Positions 22,601 to 33,274 of a stretch of 64,000 nt of DNA are shown in pieces; position 1 is the first letter of the stretch, and each line of letters opens with the position of its first letter. Source of the stretch: Platycnemis pennipes (taxonomy: Eukaryota > Arthropoda > Insecta > Odonata > Platycnemididae); the NCBI GenBank assembly GCA_933228895.1, contig OW121853.1, forward strand, positions 127,785,275 to 127,849,274, given 5' to 3'. The notes under the pieces are model-generated. The model saw only the letters and a list, made by a program, of their open reading frames with translations. It was not told where the DNA came from and did not search any database. The position numbers were made by a program, and so were the translations under genes.

Positions 22601-23900
22601 CTATTTTTTCCAAGGTCCCCACTTTTCAGTGGACGTTGGCGCCACCAGCGACCTCAGCGTGGCACAATACGGTATAACACTACCATGACACAAGGTCCGT
22701 CAAGGTCCGTCCAGGACTGCAAGTGGCACATGCATATGAAACTCTCGGTGGTGAATTTATGAAGTTCGCCTCTCAGTATTGAAAGTGTGAATGCAGGGCA
22801 ATCCTTCTCCTTTGAAGTACACCATTGAATGGAAAAGGAATTTGAGAGCATTTTTATTCGGGTATTCGGATTTTACATCCTGATAACGTTTTGGGTTTCT
22901 TCACTAATAGAGTTGCAAGAAAATAAGGATAAGGAGATGATAGAGTCGGTGAAATGTCAGAATATTTGCGTTCCACTGAAGAAGCGCGTTGTTTTCCCTT
23001 GGGTGTCCCTGAGTCTTATCTTTCAAAAACCGACCGCGACGTGCCATCTCCTGTGCCCACGTATAGGGTCCTAGATTCTCCTAGGTGCTACAAGTAGCTC
23101 TGCATCTCTGATATAACTGTTTGAGAATACCTTCTTAGGCAGGAGAGAACCATACACCTTCAGTAGCGAAAATATATCAGGACACGGAGAAATTAGTAAA
23201 CACAAGAAGAAAATTAATGATTTTCTATCTGGCATAAACACTGGATGTCATCGAAACACTGTTCATAATTTCGATGGAGACAAAAATACAAAATAAGTAG
23301 GCCATCTGAGCAATCATTGATAACCAAATAAAGTTCAGCCTACATGCAAATATGAAAGTGTTGATGTAAAATTGGATTTAATTGTCCGGCAGGGGCTAGA
23401 CTACATTTTTCCTTCGAGGGAATAGTGTAAGAAATGTCAATGTTTTTGAGGTGAAAGAGGTACTTTTTGCCGGAGAAGCTGTTTTCAAAAGCGAAGATTT
23501 ATCTTATGCATCGCTATATGAGTGACTATTTCCACCTATGTTTAAAAATAGATATATTAAGTGGTATTAGATGGTATTCAGAGAGATCAAGTGGTAAGGA
23601 AAAGAGCCGAAAAAGCTGTAGAAAACGGCCAAGAGGCCTTCGGTAACTGAAGAAAGTTGAAAAGCAAATTTAGCCTATTTCATTATCCCCAGCCTTACTT
23701 GGAATTATACTATGTCAAAATACTTCAGTGCTAACTTCATTTATTAATATTCAGCGTGCTGAACTTTACTTATCCTCTATCTGCACTCATTTTCTTCTTT
23801 TTCATTTACAACTTTCCACAGTCTAGTGATTATTTATAATATTAAAGGTATACCACAATTGTATATTATTTTTAAGATTTCTTGTCTTATTTGCTTGGCA
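22601..23900. other. AT-rich region, nothing recognised
   Basis: No transposon or gene motif found. AAGGTCCGTC occurs twice in tandem at 22690-22710. Confidence 0.4.
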
Positions 23901-23902
23901 TT

Positions 23903-24140
23903 TACATCTACGTATTACTCTCCGAGTCCTCTCAAGGGTGTGTGACAGGGGATGAAGATCATCAAACATGCATATTGACATACAACTAAGAACTACAATG
24001 CCATTACTTCATGAAAACGTCTTAGATGTAAGTCGAGTGCAACTAGATGGTTAATGTCCACATAGTAACAAATTGATTACTGGTTATGAAGGCTTTCTCT
24101 AAATATATTTATCTGAATTTCCCTACAATGCATGGAAAAT
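23903..24140 (-). mobile_element. LINE-B-related 3' end
   Basis: TTTACATCTACGTATTACTC, CAAGGGTGTGTGACAGGGGA and a subfamily 3' UTR (GGTTAATGTCCACATAG, GATTACTGGTTAT) like the copies at 37567 and 56300. No coding sequence is left. Confidence 0.65.
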
Positions 24141-24950
24141 CTGTTATAGAGAGTGTTCATGCAGAACTTTGAACCACTAACTAAATTTCTTTTTTTTACC
24201 ATTTATAAAGTACTTTGGAATATCAATTGCGTTGATAAACAATAATGTTTTTACTCCATTCGTCATGAGAGGCCTCCGATTGCTTTGCTATTTGACTCGG
24301 AAAAGAAGCGGTTCTAATCGAGTGATGATATTCATCTGATATACGGCGATGGCAGCTGGTGGCAGAAGAATGGTGACGAAATTTTGGAGTCTCTGAAAGG
24401 CACAGAAGGGCCGAGATCACAGGATACTCGCTTTGCGCTCAGGAATGAGTGCGTGGAGGAGCAGAGACCAGCTTTTGGCGAGAACGTACCCTTCTTCTTT
24501 GGCCGTGTTAATTAAAAAGTCTCCCAGTAGGGGAATGGTTCCCCCACCATTGATGGTGCCCCCACCGTCCGAGCACCAACCACTGAGAGGGAAATGGAGT
24601 GTGTGAGGTAAACGAGTGCAGGGATTGGTGTCCCCCAAGGAAGCAGACCCAGACCCGCGAAGTGGGAAAGCGCTGCTCGAGAGATTGAAACATTGGGGTA
24701 GAGCTCTCGAAAGCTTGCGATCGATATCTCCGGAGGATCGACGCGCTCCTCGGGTGAAGTGGGCTTTATAAACTTAGACAATTCAGTAAATAATTAACTA
24801 AATATAATTCCAAGCCTTCGCTCCGGAGTACCAAGGAATTAATTAAGGCATTTCAAATTTCACAATTTAAAAATAAGAGCTTGGAGATTTTTGAGCAGAA
24901 CTCTAAGCCATAACATTAACTTACGGTATTTTTATATTCAAACCCACTAT
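24141..24950. other. Unassigned; GC-rich block 24420-24780
   Basis: The minus strand at 24512-24781 has an 89-codon frame beginning MSKFIKPTSPEERVDPPEIS, and the segment carries AAGCTTTCGAGAGCTCTACC. The mix of GC-rich text and CTCGAAAGC-type words is reminiscent of PLE terminal regions, but I could not find a diagnostic motif. Left unassigned. Confidence 0.3.
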
Positions 24951-24951
24951 T

Positions 24952-25215
24952 CTACATCTACATCTACACGATACCCTGATAGCCACCGTGAGGGTGTGTG
25001 GCAGGGGGTTAAGATCACCAGGCATGCACTACCGCCATGCAAACAAGCAACTATAGAGACTCATGCAACTAGATTGTTAGTATCTATAATATTTGAGGGG
25101 TTAATACATGCATCATGCACTACAGAATACTCTAAAATATTTCCCCTACCTATCCCTTTGCTATGCTGCCTATTCTGTTCTCTTATAGTACGGAGGAAAA
25201 ATGCCATTTAGCTTA
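24952..25215 (-). mobile_element. LINE-B 3' end
   Basis: Clean tail CTACATCTACATCTACACGA, terminus GTGAGGGTGTGTGGCAGGGG and the full subfamily-B 3' UTR (ACTAGATTGTTAGTATCTAT, CATGCATCATGCACTACAGA). Ends in the last codons (CTTATAGTACGGAGGAAAAA). Only the UTR is retained. Confidence 0.82.
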
Positions 25216-25380
25216 AATGCTAACAAAGTTGTGGAAACCATGAAAGAAACTATATAAAACGTGAAGTGAAAACGCTTTGTCTGCAAATGCTGTCCTAGGT
25301 AATGGCTAATGAAACATTTCTATATCCATACCAAACGTCACTTATTGTTTTAAAAATAGATACTTGCTAATCAGCGGAAA
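25216..25380. other. Spacer
   Basis: No feature recognised. Confidence 0.3.
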
Positions 25381-25382
25381 GA

Positions 25383-25622
25383 GAGCGTGGGTACCTTGTG
25401 GGTAGAGCGCTTGGCTACTGATCGAAGGGTCCTGGGTTCAAATCCGGGTGAAGCCTTTGGATGCCCCCGAACGAAAAATCCTCGGAGTGCAAGGTGGCCC
25501 AGGGAAAGGAACTAGCCCCCCTACCCTGATTGTGTGAAATTCACACGCCTGTGGCTTAGTCCGGGGTTAGCTCTACCCTCACCTATCAAAACCAATCTTC
25601 GGGTTGAATCACTCGGTGAATC
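25383..25622 (+). mobile_element. tRNA-derived SINE, family 2
   Basis: The best family-2 copy. Head: TACCTTGTGGGTAGAGCGCT and B box GGGTTCAAATCCGGG (a near-canonical GGTTCRANTCC). Body: CAAGGTGGCCCAGGGAAAGG, TGTGTGAAATTCACACGCC, GTGGCTTAGTCCGGGGTTAG, ending near AATCTTCGGGTTGAATCACT. The head could fold as a tRNA, but the conserved body shared with 6922-7168 identifies a SINE. Confidence 0.82.
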
Positions 25623-25955
25623 AGCGGAAGCAATTCTGATGTAGTTAAAGTGACCTCCAGCGTTCTACGTGCAATCGGTCCCATTTTATTCATCCTCCGT
25701 ATCGCAGTAAATCCAAAATTTCCAGTAATCTAAGGTAATTTTCTGATAATGAAGTCCTCTAGCAAATATAAGTATATATAGACCATGTATAACTCACAAC
25801 CGATCTTAATTTTATAAATACTGTGCGAATTGCTAGGGTCTGGATTTAATTTAAAAAGGGGCCATAGTAAAGTTATAGAAAAAATCCAAGAATTTCAGAA
25901 AAGTAAGAACCTGGTGGAAAAACCTCAAACCTAAAAATATCGGTGCTTACAGAAT
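25623..25955. other. Spacer
   Basis: No feature recognised; AT-rich. Confidence 0.3.
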
Positions 25956-25959
25956 AGAC

Positions 25960-26200
25960 TTAAGAGTAGCAAGGGACGTTAAATATCTGGACATCACTCT
26001 TACTTCAAATCAATCATAAAAGGGAAGAGTGTTTTAAATATTTATGGCATTGAGAGGTAGATACTGGGATTTATCAATCGAATTTTAGGAAAGTGTTCCA
26101 GTGATAAGGTAAAATAGATGTTATTTTCCAATTTAAGGGCCTCACCTGCTGTTTGAAACAAGCTTTTGGGATGTAATGGGTATAGGTTTAATTTGGGAAA
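25960..26200 (+). mobile_element. Old LINE reverse-transcriptase remnant
   Basis: The translation gives VARDVKYLDITLTSNQS, then YWDLSIEF, ESVPVIR and FETSFWDVMG in changing frames. This is the V-KYLG-TLTS-LSW, GFI-RILGKCSSDKV, RPHLLFGTSFWD layout of the same region of a CR1/Jockey-group LINE as LINE-A/B, but from a different, much older family. Confidence 0.45.
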
Positions 26201-26960
26201 GGGATAATATACAAATAAAAGCTGACCGTTCTGTATGAACGCACTGAATGTGTTACTTGGACATTAAAAGGGGTTGGTTGGGAAACCCTAGGGTCTAGGA
26301 GGAATCTTGCAAGATTGATCCCCATCTCCCACCTGCCAATGACATTCATCTCCCATATCGAGCGATATTCTTTCCTATTTGCATTTGATTAGGTACCGCA
26401 ACTTGTGAAGGCGTTGGTGATATGCAGAATGATTTAAGAGATAGTTCGATAAGGTGTGAATTTGCGGTTGAAATTGGGATATCGCTTTGAATGTTTGGAC
26501 TATTTAGGAGCCTTTTATCGTACTCTGCTTCACTGCAATACGACATTTTCTACTGCATTAAATGAATATATGGATGCCCTAAAAGTTTGGCCCGTCAGTT
26601 ATAGAAGATTATGCACCAAATTAATGAAAATAAGCTATCTACCGCCACCTACCCCACATTCCGAAGGTGGTTTGTTTGCTATGGCGTATATGTAACCCAG
26701 AATGAAATGCAAAAAGCCTTTCGAGTACTACGCAGTTAAACAAAAGCTATCAGGCATCTGGTCATAAGCTTGCATAATTAATTAATGAATTTCAGGAAAT
26801 AACAAGTGCAAAGATTTTTCCTGTCAAGGAATAATTAAATAACCAATTATTCAGGTGATAACTGGCCTAGGAATGCTTAACTTTGGAGGAATCTGTATGC
26901 TGCCAACCGTAAAAAACGGCATTTTTTTGCTCTCAGCGCTGAAGCATTAGGAAATGTTGC
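26201..26960. other. Unrecognised spacer
   Basis: No clear feature. The frame 26456-26695 (plus) has no recognised domain. Confidence 0.35.
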
Positions 26961-26964
26961 CTCG

Positions 26965-27900
26965 TAAATATTGATGCGGAGGGCATTGTGCGTCCAGGGG
27001 CCCGTCGCCATGGGAGACCGAAGTGGGCCTGCTGTGCGGTCGAAGCCGTGTGGGCCTCGGAAGAGGTCATCGGCGGGCCTTACTGTGGCCGGCCCATGGT
27101 CTCCGCCCCCAGCGGCTGGAGGGGGTGGGGAAAGAAGCACAGGAAGCAATTAATCCGAGCAAGGGAGGAAATGATTGTTGGGCGGGTGGAGCGGCCCTTG
27201 GGATTTTTCTCTGACCAGAGTGCGGGCGGGAGGTTTATTGGGGTGGTTGCGGGGGCGGATGTATGAGAGGGAAGGGGGGCTGCTGGATGAATTGAAGAGT
27301 GCAAAAAAAGGCCAGCGACGGTGGAGGGAATAAAAGCCAAATAATGCAGATGGTCGGGGGGGGGGAGGATTTTATTTCTCGGGGAAGTGGACCAAGTCGA
27401 ATTTATGACCGTGGCAGCGGGAGTGTGGGAGCGGTCTCTGGAGCGGCGAGCAGTAAAAATGCGGGCGTGCCCGCTCCCTGGAACGCGGGAGGGTCGATGG
27501 AGAGGGGTCAGGAACACCCCTGGGGGTCGCAGGCAACACCCTTGTAGTGATCCCTATGATTGGAAATCATATGCACTCCCCGAGAAGAGATAGCGCTCTT
27601 TCCTTCGGAGTGGCTCTCCTCCGCGCTGTATCTAAAGTCGACTGTTCGGCGAGGTCTCGGCGATAACGGCTCGATAAGGGTCGGTCGTCTCTCTCTTTGG
27701 GGCCAACTGGTGGCTACAAAGGGCCGAAGGTCGAGGGAATCCATTCCGGGCGTCGCAATTCGCAGCTAACCCCCGGCCGACAACGTTCCTCATCCCCAAC
27801 CGCTTGCGTTCCTCTCCTCGGAAAGCGCCTCTAAGGGCTCGCGGGTGTTTGGCTAAACTGTCGGGCGTGGAGGAGGCAGCCGGGTGTAATAGAATATGCC
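26965..27900. other. GC-rich island of about 0.9 kb
   Basis: The most GC-rich block in the window, CpG-rich with G-runs (27120-27130, 27352-27366). At least ten overlapping frames run in all phases, the expected artefact of high GC, and none has a known domain. No transposon signature. A CpG-island promoter or first exon is possible but unproven. Confidence 0.4.
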
Positions 27901-27943
27901 GCTCGCATATAATAATGATAATAAAACTGTTCCTTATGCCATC

Positions 27944-28140
27944 TTGGTATTTGGGATCCGTTTTAGGAAGGGATGATGAAGGAATCAAGAGTGTGTGCAA
28001 AGGTGATCAACTACACTTATTAAAGGCCCTTAAGATAATTGTATTAGCGTAACGATTTTAATAGAAGAACTAGGACGGAATTACTGTCAGAATGCAGGTT
28101 AAATATTTAGGCAAAACCTTTTAAGTACCCCCCTTTTTAA
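27944..28140 (+). mobile_element. LINE fragment (LINE-A/B relative)
   Basis: CTTGGTATTTGGGATCCG gives the VWDP motif, followed by a degraded ELERVQRRSARFVKGRYD equivalent (GTGTGCAAAGGTGATC, TTAAAGGCCCTTAAGATA), ISVT and a GRNYCQNAG-type frame of the ELLSERR segment. Closest to the copy at 54600. Both ends truncated. Confidence 0.5.
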
Positions 28141-29525
28141 ATATTGAGGAAAGGAATATTGAGCTTCGCCCAGATTTCGGACTATCGTTGTCCAGAACTT
28201 TTACTAATCAATATTGTGACTAAACAAGGATGAATTTCTTCGCATTTTATAAAATAAATTACTTGCTAGCCACATTCGGAATTGACTCTTGTATATTATT
28301 CGATTAATATAACTATTAGAGTTGATTTATTTTTTCACCTTCGAATTCAGTCTTCAATAATGAGATAGACAGAACTCGGAATAGTCAAACCATAATATCT
28401 TGCGATTTTCCTATGCCTAGCAGTAGATCACTAACAAAAATAGACATTTAACTACGAAGAAGAGAACGTCGCATAGAAATAATTGAATAGTTTCACAAAG
28501 GATAAAATGCAAAAAAAAATTATTATTCCAGGAATATGAATGTATGTTAATATTTATTTTATTTGAGTCACATTGTGTTCTTGTTTTGCACTGTTTTTTT
28601 CTTTTACTATGTTTTCCAAAACTTTTTGTGATGCTTTAATCGTATTAAACATGTCAGTACCGTCTTTACATGCCGTCAGTAGCATCTTTATTATTCACAC
28701 GATTTACTCTTCTCGTCTTATTTTCGTTTTCATTGCAGTAAATTTGCCTCTACGAGCAATTATTTTAGGTGGTTCATTCTGATGATTGTGAGTTTCTACA
28801 TTAAATGATACCACTTTGAAAAAGCTATAAGTGAAATTGATTTACCTTTAATTAAATGATTTAGAATAGTTTGCAAAGTTACAAACAACTTTGGAACTAG
28901 TTCCAAAAGAAGCCAATGATTTTGAATCCATGGGAAGAAAGTCAAACCTAAAGGTACACTCAGTCAAAACCTTCAATTTGGTCTGGAGAAGGCAAAACAG
29001 TTATTACTTCGGCTGCTTCAGACAGCAGAAAAGTTATTGTTTCTTCGTTCTTGAAACTGAATCAAATGAAAAGAAGCAAAAGCTAATTTCTGCTCAGAGA
29101 AGAAGCCAATAACTTCAAATGTAAAGTCACATTTTGAAGAGGAAACCAACGTTTGGTAATAAAATTCCCTAAGTTTGGAGAGCTCCTCAAAGCAAACGCA
29201 AGAAAATCATCTCCGTAGATGTGCCACTTGGACCTTGTCAACAGAATTGAAAGGAATATTTTATGCTGCTGGAATATGGCGAAGAAGAATGATTCCATAA
29301 TATTGGATCGAATAACTGCCAGAACAGGAGAGCGAATGGCGAAGGCAAAAATACGTCACGAGAAACACGTAGAAGGAAATGAAATCTTAACTATCGTGCT
29401 ATGGGACGCGATGAATTTGCGAGAGCGATTTGCGAAGCGAAGTATGCTCCTGTAGAGTTGCAGAGAAAATGAGAGGATTGTGATATCCGCTAAGCAAGAC
29501 TTGAGCCAAGAATACGATTCACTAC
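28141..29525. other. AT-rich region, nothing certain
   Basis: 28891-29112 (plus, 73 codons) includes ANDFESMGRKSNLKVHSVKT, faintly like the K-GLK-N-SKTK motif of RTE reverse transcriptases; too weak to call. The rest has no recognisable features. Confidence 0.3.
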
Positions 29526-29527
29526 TA

Positions 29528-29810
29528 ACAAGGGGAGTGTCTGAGTTTTGGGTCTAGGATTTTAACGAAATTTGCCAGGCAGGTAGTCCTTGATTAATTA
29601 TTTACGAATCACTCCCGTATAGGGTTATATATCCAATAAATTCGTCAAAATACAAGTTTGAAATATTTTATTGCCAATTTAAACCTTACAATTGCTCATT
29701 ATTCATCAACGGAGTTTGTGTCAGGGGTAAAGAACTCGCTTCACAGTCCTGACGTCTCTGGTTCGAGACTCTCTGTCTCCAATGACCCGAAACTCGGACA
29801 CTCCCCTTGT
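29528..29810. mobile_element. Small element with 27-bp terminal inverted repeats and a tRNA-like core
   Basis: 29528-29554 and 29784-29810 are inverted repeats (ACAAGGGGAGTGTCYGAGTT then TYGGGTC, two mismatches). The 283-bp unit contains a tRNA-like segment at about 29717-29765, with AAGAACTCGCTTCACAGTCC and B-box-like GGTTCGAGACTC. No coding capacity. It could be a MITE that captured a tRNA/SINE piece, or a SINE flanked by an accidental inversion. No target-site duplication is evident. Confidence 0.5.
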
Positions 29811-30064
29811 AAGACGCATAGGAAAAGGAGGATCCGAGGTAAGACGCGAAGCGCAGGTCGAGCGGCGACTCCTTGTACCTGGATCTCCTGTGTCACATGC
29901 TGAGACCCCTTAGCAATCGGAGGGCATGCACCTCCGACCTGTCGTCTTTTCTTGGCCTGGTTTTAGGATATTTCATTCTGCATTTAATAAATATTTATGA
30001 AGCATCATACGGTGATTTGAAGTAAGTCTTTTCGTCAAAGTTATTCACTCTTAAGATGCTTCAA
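29811..30064. other. Spacer
   Basis: No feature recognised. Confidence 0.3.
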
Positions 30065-30065
30065 A

Positions 30066-30782
30066 ATGGTTGGCAGAACAAACATACCACTCCACAGCAC
30101 TCCAAAGACTTTTGCACTAGATAATTCCAAACAGTGTCTCGCCCAAACCACAAGGAGAAGTGATTGAGGCTCTGATGATAGGGGAGGTCCTTCATAAGCT
30201 TTACTTTATCGCTTTAATATGAAGAATCTACCGTAGCATCAGAGCCTGAATACCTATTGCCCCATCTCCCATGTTGTTGTAATTATTCCATGTAAAGGTT
30301 ATGAAGAATCTACCATTAGGAAATGCGTATTACATTTCAGTATTTTCCAAGTAAAACTTGAGGAGTTGGTCTCAGTTCAGAGGTAGTCCTAATCCTCACC
30401 CTTCAAACGATTTCAGTTGATTTCGTTATTTCTGTTTCCCGGTCTCGGTGGCAGCAGTGAAAACCCTGGCCTGCCAAGCCGATCGTCACGGGTTGCAATC
30501 CATCCTGGGTGGATTTTTCTCCGCCCGGGACATGGACGTGCGTGCCCTGTGACTTGAACAGCATAATTTGCATAAAAGAATTTCCCTATTTCCCCATCTC
30601 TCACGTGGTAGTAATTATTCCATGTAAAGGTTATGAAGGATCTCTCGTAGCATCAGAGCCTCAATCACTTCTACTTGTGGCTTGAGCGAGACACTGTTTG
30701 GAATAATCTCGCGCAAAAGTCTTAGGAGTGTTTTGGAGTGATATGTTTGTTCTGCCAATATTTCCAACCAGTTAACTGCTCA
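30066..30782. repeat. Imperfect long inverted repeat around a SINE
   Basis: The arm at 30070-30190 (GGTTGGCAGAACAAACATAC ... GTGATTGAGGCTCTGATG) is the inverse of 30640-30775 (CATCAGAGCCTCAATCACTT ... ATATGTTTGTTCTGCCAA), about 85% similar by eye. In addition CCCCATCTC, TAATTATTCCATGTAAAGGT and TATGAAG occur as direct copies at 30260-30310 and 30590-30640. The middle holds a tRNA-like SINE. Confidence 0.7.
30436..30600 (+). mobile_element. tRNA-derived SINE, family 3
   Basis: The head GTCTCGGTGGCAGCAGTGAA serves as A box and GGGTTGCAATCC as a diverged B box (30489). The GGGTGGATTTTTCTCCGCCC body follows. Different from families 1 and 2; only one copy in this window, so SINE status is inferred from the promoter layout. 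Confidence 0.5.
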
Positions 30783-30869
30783 CTGAACAACTTATGATTT
30801 GGTTACATGCATGGTGAAGCTAAAGCATTTGTTGGAAAGAATTGACCAGCCTGATCCCTGGAGCCTGAG

Positions 30870-31010
30870 TCCCATTACATCTGAAGAAGTGACCGGCACG
30901 CGTCGAGAAACGTCGGGCTGTTACCGGACTTCACGCTGCAAAATCCCAAAAATTCTTACCACTCATGATGAGCTGCGAAAGCTTCAACCAGGAAATACAT
31001 GCATGGTGTT
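30870..31010 (+). mobile_element. PLE terminal-region fragment with hammerhead-like motif
   Basis: CTGAAGA at 30891 is followed by a short stem-like GACCGGCACGCGTC and GAGAAACGTCGGGCT. The arrangement repeats that at 14950-14985. The surrounding text has no coding capacity. The stem is weaker than in the other two copies. Confidence 0.4.
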
Positions 31011-31755
31011 GGACAATTTGAAACACTTAATACTTTAGGTATTTGTTTTGTTACAACGTCCAAGGTCTTGTGAACCAAACCCGTCAAAAATTACCAATTC
31101 ATGCTCAAATATCTGTCAGTAATATCTAAATAATTCCTTTCTTTTCGTTTGCAGGTAATTTGAAGACCAACACCTATTCGCTGCCTCTGATCAGTCGACC
31201 CAGTGAGTACATCTTTGAAAACCAATTCATGCTGCCCATCGGTTCTCATGGCTTAAATTTCTGTCACCAGCATCTTCTTTTGTGCAACATCATTGACTAA
31301 AATATTGACCCATAGAGGTGAGTTGGTCTTCGCTACTATGTTAAACATAGAATTGTTGCTGAATTTTCCGCCGTTAACTCCTCCGTCCTCCCTTCTTCAT
31401 TTGCATCTAAAGATGATGTACGTGTTGTCCGTCGATGCGTCGAAAACAATTCACAATGTTACTGCTATAAGCATTTACATTAAGCTTTTGCGTGGATGGG
31501 AATGCATATATTTGTATGGGAAATTGATTAAAATAATCTGAGGAAAAGTGAAACATATCGAGGCAGTGTGGGTTTCGAATTCAATAAAGGCAAGTGAGAA
31601 TTACGCAAAATGAGAAGGAAAGCTACCGGATTAGATGATATCACAGTTTTTGCCGTAATCCAACACAATATGATGGAAGGAAGCATAAGGCCCTTGAAAC
31701 CTGTGAAGTTTGAACTAGACAACAATAACTAATCCTTTTTCTGCTGAAGGCTTTC
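31011..31755. other. Unrecognised spacer
   Basis: No confident feature. TTTCGTTTGCAGGTAA at 31144 resembles a splice acceptor, but no supported exon follows. Confidence 0.3.
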
Positions 31756-31759
31756 GCAG

Positions 31760-32190
31760 CGATAAGATTGTAGGTTTTGAGTTTCCTTGAGACTCCCGTT
31801 TCAAAATTAGCCGTTTCCAATTGTTGTGTAGCCGATGTCCACCATCCCGATTGGAGTTTAACGGTGTTTTTTCTATTTAAATTGTTACACGTGCAAGGCG
31901 AGGGAAAAACAAATTTTCTTTCGAAATCACACACGCTTCATTAATGTTAATTTGGTGATCCGGGTTGGAGGATGTGTGCTCCGCAACCGCTGACTGCATG
32001 CAGTGTTTGTTCTGAAGAGCCCTCTTACGCTCCGCCAATCCGCATGATGTTGCCTTCTTCGTTTGCCCGATATATTTTGGGCCAGAGCTACAGGGGATTT
32101 CATACACTCAGTGTGTTTTTGGGTCTTTTGCCTTCGGAAGAAGATCTCGCATCTTCTGTACGGAATACCTTGAATAACTAATCATCTTTA
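31760..32190 (-). pseudogene. Penelope-like element GIY-YIG endonuclease remnant
   Basis: Minus-strand translation gives MRDLLPKAKDPKTH, a stop, VYEIPCSSGPKYIGQTKKAT, GLAERKRALQNKHCMQSAVA, EHTSSNPDHQININEACVIS, then after a frame change LNSNRDGGHRL and ETGVSRKLKT. The order pre-endonuclease KAKD, VY-IPC-S, YIGQTKR, LAEHKR, SAVAEH, DH, and a C-terminal NREDGxxL is the standard PLE layout. The KYIGQTKK version is nearer to the canonical YIG than the copy at 14 kb and belongs to a different lineage. One stop and one shift make it dead; the reverse transcriptase is missing. Confidence 0.78.
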
Positions 32191-32243
32191 TGCATGAAAT
32201 GTAATGAAATTTTTCTGTGAAATCATACCCTGCCACACACCGA
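32165..32243 (+). mobile_element. LINE-A 3'-terminal fragment (incomplete)
   Basis: AATAACTAATCATCTTTATGCATGAAATG and CCCTGCCACACACC match the LINE-A UTR end, but the GGTGGCTTGCAGGG part is missing. Lies directly beside the PLE remnant in the opposite orientation. Confidence 0.45.
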
Positions 32244-32780
32244 GTCTGACTCGACTCAACTAAGCTAAGCCTCTCAACAGCAACAAACCCCGTTTTCGCG
32301 TTTTGGATGGGTTTATAAAGGTCCATTATAGCCCTCAGGTCCTTGCATCTTGCTAGAATTGTATGCTGACACTTACTTTGTTTAGCCTGGAAAATAACGA
32401 ATACGGGCGGGAAATGTGAAAACAGCAGTTTCTAGCGTAGAACCTCACTAGAATGCCAAACATACTGAATTAGATGCGGATATATGTGCGAATAGAAACT
32501 TGATGACCTTAAACGGTAAACACATATTTTCCGTAAGCATTTTAGTTACGTCCACCGCTAGAAATTGCTGTATGCGTGAGCACTGCATCATAGACAGGAC
32601 ACGAACGCAGAAAAGTATCACTAATAATATCCCCTGAGATAGAAAACGTAAAAGCTCTGCTTTCATAAGATCGTGTTTCATTAATAAAGGAGGAACTGAG
32701 GAAGCAATATTTGCTTTAAAAATAATCAAATATAAGCAAATGGATATCAGTTTTACAGAATAAATTACTTGAACGAGTGA
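32244..32780. other. Unrecognised spacer
   Basis: No recognised motif; the minus-strand 93-codon frame at 32448-32729 has no known domain. Confidence 0.35.
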
Positions 32781-32784
32781 AGAC

Positions 32785-33010
32785 CTTCAGTTCCTTGGAT
32801 GATAAGATTACTACGGATGGAATGAGTTAAGCGGGAGTAGAAGTAAAAGTATAGAGACTAAAGGTGCTTTTTGATAAAAGGATCTTAATCTCCTTAGGCA
32901 ACATCCTTGGATTCGAACAAAGATGATGCTTCAGTTATTCTCGGAAAATCAAGTAGGTCGACAATATTTCCAATAAGAAAGTCATGAAAAGAATGTGCGA
33001 GAAGAGAAAC
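32785..33010 (+). mobile_element. RTE-like LINE fragment
   Basis: The translation gives FSSLDDKITTDGMS, AGVEVKV, RLKVLFDKRILISLGNILGF and KRMCEKRN, matching the YLGSKIT-DGR-E-EV--RI--AK-AF-KRK-LL--- segment of RTE C-termini. Frame broken, both ends missing. Confidence 0.5.
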
Positions 33011-33274
33011 TTTTAGAAATTCATCGTAAATTGAAGAGTTTCGCTTACAAGACATTTGTGGAGAGATAAAGGACTCCTAGACGTAACGAGATTAAAATAA
33101 ATTCTGTTAGTGGGTTTTTTTTAGAATATAATCATGTCTACATGGAATATTTAAATATTTAAAGTATATTTTTAATACTTAGATTATTATAGATATTTAC
33201 ATATTGGATGGAGCGTAGAATTTGTACTGTGCCGAGCATGATGTTCATAGAAATGTTTCAGCTAGGTAGTATAA

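Noticed and set aside
24417..24785. Penelope-like element terminal repeat
   Set aside because: The general look is similar to PLE ends, but no diagnostic motif (GAAACGTCGG, endonuclease or RT) was found.
25383..25460. Genuine tRNA gene
   Set aside because: The same head and body recur at 6922-7168, so it is a SINE head.
27540..27790. rRNA-like fragment
   Set aside because: GC-rich text superficially resembles rRNA, but no 18S or 28S signature was recognised.
26965..27900. Multiple protein-coding genes from long frames
   Set aside because: Frames overlap in all phases on both strands, as expected of GC-rich DNA; no domain recognised.
28860..29112. RTE reverse-transcriptase fragment
   Set aside because: One short faint motif only; not enough to support a call.
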